A stretch of 64,000 nucleotides of DNA from JAAUTT01 sp038213375 (GTDB lineage: Bacteria; Bacteroidota; Bacteroidia; Bacteroidales; JAAUTT01), in NCBI GenBank assembly GCA_038213375.1, contig JBBQTB010000004.1:62001-126000 (forward strand), read 5' to 3'. Positions 15,811 through 23,779 of this stretch are shown here, piece by piece. Made by a program: the position numbers and the translations under genes. The notes under the pieces were generated by a model. That model ran no database searches and was not told the DNA's origin. It saw only the letters and a program-made list of their open reading frames with translations. Within the stretch, counting starts at the first letter, position 1. Each line of letters starts with the position of its first letter.

Positions 15811-17356
15811 ACCATGGCTGAATTACTTACGTGCTTTGGTTTATTTTTTTGGCATAATGATTACAACGTACCTTTCGGCTCAATCAGAATTCTCTTTTTC
15901 TCCAAATCTATCTTTTAGGGTAGAAAATGTTTTTCTCAAAAATACTTATTACCATCCCGTTATTAAACCTTACTTTTTATCCATCGATAAAGGGAATCAG
16001 TTACTTGACTCAATTTATTCGGGAAAAGCCGACGAAATGAGGGATTTTCTGACAATGGGTAATAAGAAAAATATAGTGGTTGTAAATCCGATTCTTCAAT
16101 CATCTTTTCGAATATCTCATCTTTTCGAACAACATTATGTTTTGGGCGTTAACATTCAATCTGAATGGGGCAAAAAATTAAGTATTAACCTTAACTATTC
16201 TATTCATGGCTTAAGCCGTGCAGGGTTTGAAAATACACGCAACGATTCGGCAGGAATTGCCTATTCTCTGGGCAGAGTTCAAAAAATAAATGGAGGTTAC
16301 TATCTTGGATTAGTTTTTAATGGCAATATCAACTATCAACTAAACCGGTTTTTGAGTTTTCAACTTGGTAAAGACCGTCATTTTTGGGGTGATGGATACC
16401 GTTCGCTGTTTATTTCAGACAATGCATCATCTATCCCATATTTTAGCACTTCCATTCAGGTTTGGAAATTTAAATACTCGAACATTGTAGCTGTGATGGA
16501 CGATTATGTGATTGGGCAATACACCAAATTATTTCAAAAGTATTCATCAATGCACATCATTAGCTGGAATGCTTCCACCCGATTAAATCTCAATATTTTT
16601 GAAGCAGTGGTATGGGCCAGAAACGATACGCTTAGTCACCGATCATTAGATATCAACTATTTAAATCCGTTTATTTTTTACCGTCCGTTAGAGTATACTC
16701 TTGGTTCTCCCGATAACATGTTGGTTGGTATAGGTATGCGTTACCTGATTTTTAGCAGCACACATTTGTATGGCCAGTTTATGCTGGATGAATTTTATCT
16801 AAAAAAAATACTTGCTGAGCGTAAATGGTGGGCTAATAAACATTCCTTGCAAATTGGAGTGAAGATTTTTGATCTTTTCAATATCCGCGATTTATATGTT
16901 CAAATGGAATACAACCATGCCCGACCCTTTATTTATGGGCATAGTAGCCCTTTGGAAAATTACGGTTATTTATTGGAACCGTTGGCTCATCCTGCAGGTG
17001 GTAATTTTCGAGAAGGGCTGGGAATAATTCGTTATGCCAAAGGCCTATGGACATTGAGTTCATTTGTTTCATATCTTAAATACGGGGCAGAACCGGGAGG
17101 AAAATCAGTAGGTACCGACATCTATATTTCAAGCAACCAAAGAGTCAAAGATTATGGAAATTTTATTGGTCAGGGAATTTTAACCCGCCAACTAGTTCAA
17201 GATCTTACTGTTTCTAGGATGTTGAAGCCAAAATGGGGATTTTCTGCCCAAGGTGGATTCCGCAATGTGATGAAATATTCCACAACAAATACCCATCAAT
17301 TTTATGTCATTTTTGGGTTGAAAACAGATCTTTATCGAGACGAAAAATTATTTTGA
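15797..17356 (+). CDS. Wzi/RemB-like outer-membrane protein, copy 1
   Basis: The chosen ATG at 15797 gives a signal peptide (hydrophobic residues about 10-28, ending LSAQSEF); an earlier in-frame ATG at 15761 would put a charged leader in front and overlap the previous gene more. The 519-residue mature-type protein is beta-rich and carries the Wzi-family region QLGKDRHFWGDGYRSLFIS, with the later EYNHARPFIYGHSS and PLAHPAGGNFREG motifs. Wzi proteins hold capsule at the surface, and the gliding protein RemB of Flavobacterium belongs to this family. It overlaps the sugar transferase gene before it and ends in a one-base TGATG overlap with its paralogue. Confidence 0.8.
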   Translation: MLIHKPWLNYLRALVYFFGIMITTYLSAQSEFSFSPNLSFRVENVFLKNTYYHPVIKPYFLSIDKGNQLLDSIYSGKADEMRDFLTMGNKKNIVVVNPILQSSFRISHLFEQHYVLGVNIQSEWGKKLSINLNYSIHGLSRAGFENTRNDSAGIAYSLGRVQKINGGYYLGLVFNGNINYQLNRFLSFQLGKDRHFWGDGYRSLFISDNASSIPYFSTSIQVWKFKYSNIVAVMDDYVIGQYTKLFQKYSSMHIISWNASTRLNLNIFEAVVWARNDTLSHRSLDINYLNPFIFYRPLEYTLGSPDNMLVGIGMRYLIFSSTHLYGQFMLDEFYLKKILAERKWWANKHSLQIGVKIFDLFNIRDLYVQMEYNHARPFIYGHSSPLENYGYLLEPLAHPAGGNFREGLGIIRYAKGLWTLSSFVSYLKYGAEPGGKSVGTDIYISSNQRVKDYGNFIGQGILTRQLVQDLTVSRMLKPKWGFSAQGGFRNVMKYSTTNTHQFYVIFGLKTDLYRDEKLF

Positions 17357-18969
17357 TGATTAGAATGATCAACACATATTCCAGAAAAGCTGATGCCATA
17401 AGGCTATCAGGTAGTACTTATATTCTCACCCTTTTGGGAATGTTATTTCTTTCTATTCAAGCATTTGCACAATTATCAATCCCTTTAAACCACATTATTA
17501 CTCAAAAAATTGAAAGCTCGGCAATCAATATAAATTCTGATTTTATTACTTGCCTGAAACCATTTAACGAACAACAACTTCGCTCATTTATCAATGTCGA
17601 TTCGATATTGGCCTTCGATTCAAAATCTCATTCAAAGTGGATTGGACGAAAACTGTGGAAAGAATCATTCCTGCAACTCGATAGCCCTGCCTTTCATTTA
17701 TCATTCGACCCTTTAATCAACTTTTCTTTTGGAGAAGACCAAATATCACATAAAAAACTATTTGTCAATACACGAGGAGCAAGAATTCAAGGTCTGCTGG
17801 GCAAAACCATCGGCTTTGAAACTTCGTTTTATGAAAATCAGGGTTTATTCGCTCCGTTTTGGGACGATTATATTAACCAAACCAGAGTTAGTCCCGGACA
17901 GGGTCGTGCTAAGCGTTTCAATAAAACGGGCTGGGATTATGCCTTTTCATCTGGTTATATTCAATGGCAGGCCAGCAAAGTTTTAAATATACAGTTGGGA
18001 CATGATAAAAATTTTATAGGCGACGGCTACCGATCTCTTTTATTATCTGATGTATCTACCAATTACCCTTTTCTAAGGGTTTCGTTTACATGGAAAAAAG
18101 TTCAATACACCAGGATTCTGGCCTCTTTTATGAATCTAGATTACAACATATTAGGTAAGGATACCAAAGCATTTCCGAAAAAAACAGCCAACTTTCATTT
18201 GCTGTCTGTCTCATTGCTAAAAAAAATCCAACTCTCCCTATTTGAGGGCACCATTGTTGGAAACCCTGATTCCCAGGGAAAATTCAAACTAAACATGGAT
18301 ATATTAAGTCCAATACCCTATATTGACATGTTGAAAACTAATCAGGAACATATCAACCCAGTGGCCGGGACAAACATCCGATGGCAAATAGCTCATGGAT
18401 TGGCGATCTACAACCAATGGCTTTTCGATGATGATAAAACCTCCAAAACAAAAAGCTATGGTTTTCAAGCAGGTATAAAATACTATAACGCTTTTGGTAT
18501 TGAGAGGTTGTTTCTTCAAACTGAATATAATCAGGTAATGCCGTTCACCTATTCAAACTCCGATTCAACCATTGCCTATTCTCATTACAGCCAGCCGCTG
18601 GCGCATCCTTTGGGCGCAAATTTTAGGGAATGGACGGGTATAATTCAATATCAGTTCCGGCATTGGTCGGCTTTTGGCAAAATGACCCTTGCTAGGTACG
18701 GAACAGATAATTCAAAAATAAATTTGGGGAAGGATATCCTCAAACCAATTCCTGCTAATGCTTCATTATCAACCTTAATTCAAGGTGAGATAACAAAGCT
18801 AACTACGTATGAAGGAGCATTATCGTATTATTTTAATCCAAAAAATCAGATGAACATCTCGGCAGGATTTTATTTACAAAACACTGATGTATTTGTATCT
18901 CAAAAAATATCCACTTTTTACCTTGCGTTTCGAACCTCACTGACTAATCTATATTACGATTTCAGATGA
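17356..18969 (+). CDS. Wzi/RemB-like outer-membrane protein, copy 2
   Basis: The start at 17356 shares its A with the TGA of copy 1 (TGATG); a longer frame reading further upstream lacks a signal peptide and is not used. A signal peptide is visible (TLLGMLFLSIQAFAQ). The protein has 537 residues and shares the architecture of copy 1: QLGHDKNFIGDGYRSLLLS in place of its GDGYRS motif, then EYNQVMPFTYSNSD and QPLAHPLGANFREW. The two proteins are clearly paralogues but strongly diverged. Likely an outer-membrane barrel of the capsule-assembly Wzi type; a role in glycan retention or gliding is inferred from the family. Confidence 0.8.
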   Translation: MIRMINTYSRKADAIRLSGSTYILTLLGMLFLSIQAFAQLSIPLNHIITQKIESSAININSDFITCLKPFNEQQLRSFINVDSILAFDSKSHSKWIGRKLWKESFLQLDSPAFHLSFDPLINFSFGEDQISHKKLFVNTRGARIQGLLGKTIGFETSFYENQGLFAPFWDDYINQTRVSPGQGRAKRFNKTGWDYAFSSGYIQWQASKVLNIQLGHDKNFIGDGYRSLLLSDVSTNYPFLRVSFTWKKVQYTRILASFMNLDYNILGKDTKAFPKKTANFHLLSVSLLKKIQLSLFEGTIVGNPDSQGKFKLNMDILSPIPYIDMLKTNQEHINPVAGTNIRWQIAHGLAIYNQWLFDDDKTSKTKSYGFQAGIKYYNAFGIERLFLQTEYNQVMPFTYSNSDSTIAYSHYSQPLAHPLGANFREWTGIIQYQFRHWSAFGKMTLARYGTDNSKINLGKDILKPIPANASLSTLIQGEITKLTTYEGALSYYFNPKNQMNISAGFYLQNTDVFVSQKISTFYLAFRTSLTNLYYDFR

Positions 18970-19100
18970 TCGTAATCTGAATTTCCTTAATAAATCGCAT
19001 TATTATTCTTCCAAGACACGATTCTGATATTACTTATTTGGCACAAAATTTGTTTTATTACTACTATCAAATACAAATTAACATATACCTGAAAGGGCAA

Positions 19101-19135
19101 GGAAGTCGGGATAAACCCCGGCTTTCTTCTTTTTA
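19101..19135. terminator. Convergent terminator between RemB-like gene and trpS
   Basis: AAGTCGGG and CCCGGCTT pair (one G-T pair) around a 6-base loop, followed by TTCTTCTTTTT. It lies between the plus-strand Wzi-like gene and the minus-strand trpS stop at 19133 and can serve the plus-strand gene best. Confidence 0.6.
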
Positions 19136-20122
19136 AAACGGTTTAAATCCAATAATTTCACGAACCTCGCGTAATGTTTTTGAAGCACTTTCCCGTGCCT
19201 TTTCAGAACCCATATTTACCACCTTACGCAAATAATCACTATCCTTATAAATATCGTTTATTTTCTCCCTAATTGGGGTAAGGTAGGTAACAATATCTTC
19301 TGCAAGTTGCTTTTTCATATCCCCATAACGTATTTCACAACAATTATATTTCTCTTTAAAATGAGCTACAGTGTCCTGAGCTGATACAATCGTCATGATC
19401 GTAAACAGATTTTTCACTCCATCGGTCATCTGCTGATTTGGTCCGGTTGGACCGGTATCAGTAACGGCCGACATCACCTTCTTACGAATTACTTTTGGTT
19501 CATCAACCAGATATATTCCATTTCCAGCCGATTTACCCATCTTTGCTGAGCCATCAAGACCCGGAACTTTCACTAGGTTTTCACCAAAATTAAAAGCTTC
19601 CGGTTCAGGAAAATAATCTACTTTGTATAATTGATTGAATCGGCGGGCATATTTTGCGGTTATTTCGAGGTGAGGCTTCTGATCCTTCCCCACAGGTACC
19701 TTGGTGGCTTTATGAATTAAAATATCTGCAGCCTGTAAAACCGGGTAGGTAAGAAGACCCGCATTTACATTATCGGGTTGAGTGCGAATTTTTTCCTTAA
19801 AGGTCGTAGTACGCTCTAATTCACCGATATATGCATTCATATTTAATAAAAGGTACAATTCGGAAATTTCCGGAATATCGCTTTGCACAAATATAGTAGC
19901 CACATCCGGGTCGATACCACATGCCAGATATTCAGCAAGTATTGTACGAACATTACCGTGTAAATCAGCCGGTGTTGGATGAGTTGTAAGCGAATGTAAG
20001 TCGGCAATAAAAAAATAACACTTATATTCATATTGCATTTTTACGAAATTCTGCAATGCTCCAAAGTAATTCCCCAAGTGCAGGTTACCTGTTGGCCTTA
20101 TGCCGCTGAGAACAATTTCCAT
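19133..20122 (-). CDS. trpS: Tryptophanyl-tRNA synthetase
   Basis: A 329-residue class I aminoacyl-tRNA synthetase that charges tRNA-Trp. The HIGH-type signature is TGNLHLGNYFGAL at residues 11-23, preceded by LSGIRP, and the KMSKS-type signature is KMGKSAGNGIYL near residue 195. Also present are FIADLHSLT, PVLQAADILIHKA with the tryptophan-binding region, VPVGKDQKPHLE and a normal C-terminal helical domain ending in KTLREVREIIGFKPF. The length and motif order are those of bacterial TrpS. The gene stands alone on the minus strand. Confidence 0.97.
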   Translation of the reverse strand: MEIVLSGIRPTGNLHLGNYFGALQNFVKMQYEYKCYFFIADLHSLTTHPTPADLHGNVRTILAEYLACGIDPDVATIFVQSDIPEISELYLLLNMNAYIGELERTTTFKEKIRTQPDNVNAGLLTYPVLQAADILIHKATKVPVGKDQKPHLEITAKYARRFNQLYKVDYFPEPEAFNFGENLVKVPGLDGSAKMGKSAGNGIYLVDEPKVIRKKVMSAVTDTGPTGPNQQMTDGVKNLFTIMTIVSAQDTVAHFKEKYNCCEIRYGDMKKQLAEDIVTYLTPIREKINDIYKDSDYLRKVVNMGSEKARESASKTLREVREIIGFKPF

Positions 20123-20179
20123 AATATAAAAATCTGTAAATTAATTATTATCTGCTTTATCTTTTCATAAAGAGAATTG

Positions 20180-20187
20180 CAAAACTA
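20180..20187 (-). promoter_or_regulatory. Candidate -7 box of trpS
   Basis: On the minus strand TAGTTTTG matches TAnnTTTG, 57 bases before the trpS ATG. A TTG is found upstream with a spacer of 23 bases, longer than usual. Confidence 0.35.
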
Positions 20188-20324
20188 TAAAATGTTATTT
20201 AAATATATGACAATTATTTAGGCTAATGAAGGAGATTGAAAATTATTGAGGACGAATTACCCAATACCCTTTACTTAATTTTCAGTACCTCTTCTATCAA
20301 GAAACATAATAAAGTAGGATAGAA

Positions 20325-20402
20325 TATGCCACGAATGCAGAATAATTATTCGTGCATTCGTGGCTATTATCTAAATTATCCTTATAAAAAACATTATCAT
20401 CT
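20325..20402. repeat. Palindromic repeat, copy 2
   Basis: GCCACGAATGCA-GAATAATT at 20328 pairs with AATTATTCGTGCATTCGTGGC ending at 20364, a 21-base inverted repeat with a single missing base. The tail TATTATCTAAATTATCC and TATAAAAAACAT follows, as in copy 1 at 10319-10390. This copy is the more symmetrical. The rest of the 461-base gap between trpS and rbfA is AT-rich, with no gene recognised. Confidence 0.75.
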
Positions 20403-20583
20403 GTTTCCTTTTATCTTTTAGTCTGGCCTGCCCGGATTGTAATGGTTATGACTTATACTATATTTTTGGTAGCTCTCGTAACAATTAATATCTTCGTGGT
20501 CTGAAATCATCAAGTTATCTTGTTAGTACAATATTTATGATGATCTATCAGTTTTTTTGACAAATAAAATAATACCATAAATT

Positions 20584-20922
20584 ATGGAAACAACCCGTCA
20601 AAGCAAGGTTGCCCGCTTAATTCAGAAAGATATAGGAGAAATATTCCAACGTATTGATAAGGATATTTTGCAGGGTCGCCTGGTAACGGTTACGGTGGTT
20701 CGCGTTAGTCCTGACCTCAGTTTTGCAAAAGTTTTTTTAAGTATTTTCCCTTCGCAGAATACCAAAGAATATCTTGAGCATCTTCAACATTTTACTAAAA
20801 CGGTTCGGACTCTATTGGCTCAGCGGGTAAAAAATCAACTTCGAATAGTACCTGAAATAGCCTTTGTAATAGATGACAGTTTGGATTATGTAAACAGAAT
20901 TGATGAACTTTTGAAAAAGTAA
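20584..20922 (+). CDS. rbfA: Ribosome-binding factor A
   Basis: A 112-residue protein with the KH-like fold of RbfA, which assists late maturation of the 30S subunit and is needed for cold adaptation in other bacteria. The N-terminus ETTRQSKVARLIQKDIGEIFQR, the middle LVTVTVVRVSPDLSFAKVFLSIF and the end LRIVPEIAFVIDDSLDYVNRIDELL match the family closely. Length is normal. It is followed by a methyltransferase and a permease gene on the same strand, a grouping that may be one operon. Confidence 0.94.
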   Translation: METTRQSKVARLIQKDIGEIFQRIDKDILQGRLVTVTVVRVSPDLSFAKVFLSIFPSQNTKEYLEHLQHFTKTVRTLLAQRVKNQLRIVPEIAFVIDDSLDYVNRIDELLKK

Positions 20923-20992
20923 TTATAGCCCTATCTATCAATACTTAATACTCCTTTTTGCAACTTGATATTTACAACATTAATTTACCTTT

Positions 20993-21802
20993 ATGCAATA
21001 CGACCCTATTAAACGATACCTGGGAACAATTTTTAATTCCACTCCTGCCCTGCGTGTTATGTTTTACCACATGTTAAATTTGCTTCTTTTACGCACATGG
21101 CACATAAAAAGAGAGGTTCGATTAATCCGTAATACATTTTCTTCCAATGTTGAAATTCTGGATGCAGGTTCCGGATTTGGCCAATACGTTCATTATTTAT
21201 CTACTCAGTCTCCTTTTTGGAAAATAAAAGGGGTTGACGTAAAGTTAGAACAGATTGCCGATTGTAATCAATTTTTCGCAAAACTTGGCAAGGCTAATCA
21301 AGTTACTTTTGAAGAAGCCGATCTTACCAGGTTTGTTGAACCTGATAAATATGATATGATTCTTTCGGTGGACGTGATGGAACATATTCTGGAAGACACT
21401 CAGGTTTTTAAAAATTTTAACCTTTCGCTTAAACCCGGAGGGATATTACTTGTCTCCACACCTTCTGACCAAGGCGGTTCCGATGTGCATGACCATGAGG
21501 AAAGTTCGTTCATTGAGGAGCATGTTCGCGATGGATACAACCCGAAGGATATAGAGGAAAAACTTTCGATTGCTGGTTTTTCGAAAGTTGAATCGATGTA
21601 TTCATATGGTTTGCCAGGTAAGATTTCCTGGAAATTATCGATGAAATACCCCATTTTAATGGTAAATACAAGCAAATTATTTTTACTGGTTCTTCCTTTT
21701 TACTATATTGTTACTTTTCCATTTTCCTTGATTTTGAATTATCTTGATGTAAAAATGACGCATAAATCAGGTACCGGATTAATTGTGAAAGCATGGAAAT
21801 AA
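20993..21802 (+). CDS. Class I SAM-dependent methyltransferase
   Basis: A 269-residue protein with the SAM-binding motif I EILDAGSGFGQYVHYLS at about residues 52-68, the acidic strand end GVDVKLEQIADC, motif DMILSVDVMEHILED and post-motif KPGGILLVSTPSDQGG. This is the Methyltransf_11/UbiE-like fold. A hydrophobic segment of about 25 residues near the C-terminus (FLLVLPFYYIVTFPFSLIL) suggests membrane association, and an early hydrophobic stretch (VMFYHMLNLLLL) may do the same. The substrate is unknown; a lipid or quinone-like substrate would fit the membrane segments, but this is a guess. Confidence 0.82.
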   Translation: MQYDPIKRYLGTIFNSTPALRVMFYHMLNLLLLRTWHIKREVRLIRNTFSSNVEILDAGSGFGQYVHYLSTQSPFWKIKGVDVKLEQIADCNQFFAKLGKANQVTFEEADLTRFVEPDKYDMILSVDVMEHILEDTQVFKNFNLSLKPGGILLVSTPSDQGGSDVHDHEESSFIEEHVRDGYNPKDIEEKLSIAGFSKVESMYSYGLPGKISWKLSMKYPILMVNTSKLFLLVLPFYYIVTFPFSLILNYLDVKMTHKSGTGLIVKAWK

Positions 21803-21909
21803 ATTTGAGGCAGCAACCAAGAGGCAAGACGAAATTTAAAATTTAAATACTTTCTGCATAATCAATCAACACCTTGAAAATTGTTTCATATATACAAACT
21901 TCTGAATAA

Positions 21910-23142
21910 TTGAATTTTCCACTATATATAGCTAAAAGGTACTTATTTGCAAAAAAGTCTCATAATGCAATTAACATCATTTCGGCTATATCACTTGCCG
22001 GTGTTACAATAGGGACGATGGCCCTCATTATTGTTTTATCTGTATTTAATGGATTCGACCATTTAATTCAAACACTATTTAATTCATTCGATCCTGATTT
22101 AAAAATTACTGTTGTCGAGGGAAAATCATTTCAGACCGATGATGAAAAGCTTAGTCAATTATCGAAAATTTCAGGCATTGTTGCATGGTCGAAAGTAATG
22201 GAGGAAAACGCGTTACTAAAATATGGCGAAAAGCAATATATCGCTACTATCAAGGGGGTTGATAAAAACTATCCATTGATCAATAAATTAGATTCATGTA
22301 TTACAGAAGGAAGCTTTACCCTTGAAGACGAAAAAGGAAGATACGCAGTTATAGGACAAGGCATTGAATATTATCTTCAGGTTGGATTAAAATTTATCAC
22401 ACCATTGGTGATTTATGTTCCGAGAAAGTCGGCTACCCTATCAATGAATCCCGAAAATGCATTCAATCAAAAGTATATCTATCCTTCGGGTGTTTTTAAT
22501 ATCCTTCAGGATTATGACTCAAAGTACGTGTTGGTTCCTCTTTCGTTTACGCAAGAATTGTTAGATGATTCTCTATCTATAACCGCAATAGAAATTCGAA
22601 CTACAGAAAACAAGAACATCGATCAAATTCAGAAAGATGTCCAGCAATTATTTGGAAGCAAATTCAGTGTGAAAAACCGATTTCAACAAAAAGAATTGTT
22701 TTACCGCATCATGAAATATGAAAAGTGGGCCATTTTTATGATTTTGAGTTTTATTTTGGCCATTGCTTCCTTTAACATTGTAGGTTCCCTATCCATGCTA
22801 ATCATTGAAAAAAAGAAAGACATCTCAACCTTACATAGCATTGGGGCTGATGGGCAGTTTCTCCGAAGAGTATTTCTTTATGAAGGTATCATGATTTCAT
22901 TTTTTGGAGCCTTCCTTGGACTTTGTTTAGGCTTAATTATATGCTGGTTACAGATAACCTTCGGTATTGTAAAATTCCCAAGCAGTGGCTCATTTATTAT
23001 AAATTCCTATCCCGTTGAAATTAAAGCACTGGATGTAGTCTTTGTGTTAATTACCGTATTATTAATTGGTTATATAGCAGCATGGTATCCTGTAAGGTAC
23101 ATAATAAAAAGATACTTACCTGACAATCAATCTGTCAATTGA
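21910..23142 (+). CDS. LolC/E-like ABC transporter permease (FtsX family)
   Basis: The frame begins with a TTG codon at 21910; its N-terminus NFPLYIAKRYLFAKKSHNAINIIS matches the family start closely and no ATG lies in frame until about residue 38, so TTG is taken as the real start. The 410-residue protein has one transmembrane helix at about 22-45 (GVTIGTMALIIVLSVFNGFD), a large periplasmic domain, and three C-terminal helices typical of the FtsX/MacB/LolE fold, with the IIEKKKDISTLHSIGADGQFLRRVF coupling segment. LolC/E proteins release lipoproteins from the inner membrane. No ATPase gene is next to it, so the partner must lie elsewhere. Confidence 0.87.
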   Translation: MNFPLYIAKRYLFAKKSHNAINIISAISLAGVTIGTMALIIVLSVFNGFDHLIQTLFNSFDPDLKITVVEGKSFQTDDEKLSQLSKISGIVAWSKVMEENALLKYGEKQYIATIKGVDKNYPLINKLDSCITEGSFTLEDEKGRYAVIGQGIEYYLQVGLKFITPLVIYVPRKSATLSMNPENAFNQKYIYPSGVFNILQDYDSKYVLVPLSFTQELLDDSLSITAIEIRTTENKNIDQIQKDVQQLFGSKFSVKNRFQQKELFYRIMKYEKWAIFMILSFILAIASFNIVGSLSMLIIEKKKDISTLHSIGADGQFLRRVFLYEGIMISFFGAFLGLCLGLIICWLQITFGIVKFPSSGSFIINSYPVEIKALDVVFVLITVLLIGYIAAWYPVRYIIKRYLPDNQSVN

Positions 23143-23434
23143 TAGAGTCTTCAATTGTTAATAATTTTATTGTATTTGCTATTAAAAAATATTTATATTA
23201 GCCAATTGTTTTTTAACATATTGATTGATAGCCAAAAAACCAGAATTGCTAAAAGCCAATAAATTTATGCTATTAACAGATAGATCATTATAATATGAAC
23301 TTTTTTCAGATAAATTTTCTCTATCGTAAAATTAATAGAACTTTATTTCAATACGTTCGTAAAAACAGGTAATTATTTATTAACATAATTGGCAACATAA
23401 AATGAAGTGGTATCCCAATCAAAAATCCAGGCTC

Positions 23435-23755
23435 ATGAAAAAACTAGCATTATGTTTTATATTTTTTTGTATTATTGGCTTATCCGGATTTTCTCAAACC
23501 ATTGATTTCGTAAGTAAGATTGATTCTATTAAAAATGGCGATCAATACCAATATACCATCTCAATCACACTTAATAAGAACCTTGACAATTGTTCTATAA
23601 GTTTGTTTGAATTAACTCCGGAACAAAACTATAAGCTCCTCGATCGGAAAATCAATGTAGAAAATCTAATTAACACTTTCACTGTTAATGATCGGAAAAA
23701 ATGGATGATTATGGTAGAATCAGGAAAAAAAAGCAAATCAAAATTTATTAAATAG
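23435..23755 (+). CDS. Small secreted protein of unknown function
   Basis: Starting at the internal ATG at 23435 gives a 106-residue protein with a clean signal peptide (KKLALCFIFFCIIGLSGFSQ); the upstream in-frame ATG at 23402 would add a charged leader. The mature part is about 85 residues, predicted mostly beta strands (YQYTISITL, CSISLFEL) and ends in a very basic tail (KSKSKFIK). No family is recognised. The gene ends 24 bases before the giant surface-protein gene on the same strand, so it may be co-expressed with it. The preceding 292-base gap is AT-rich with no recognised element. Confidence 0.6.
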   Translation: MKKLALCFIFFCIIGLSGFSQTIDFVSKIDSIKNGDQYQYTISITLNKNLDNCSISLFELTPEQNYKLLDRKINVENLINTFTVNDRKKWMIMVESGKKSKSKFIK

Positions 23756-23779
23756 ATTATTTTACCAAATAATTGTGCT

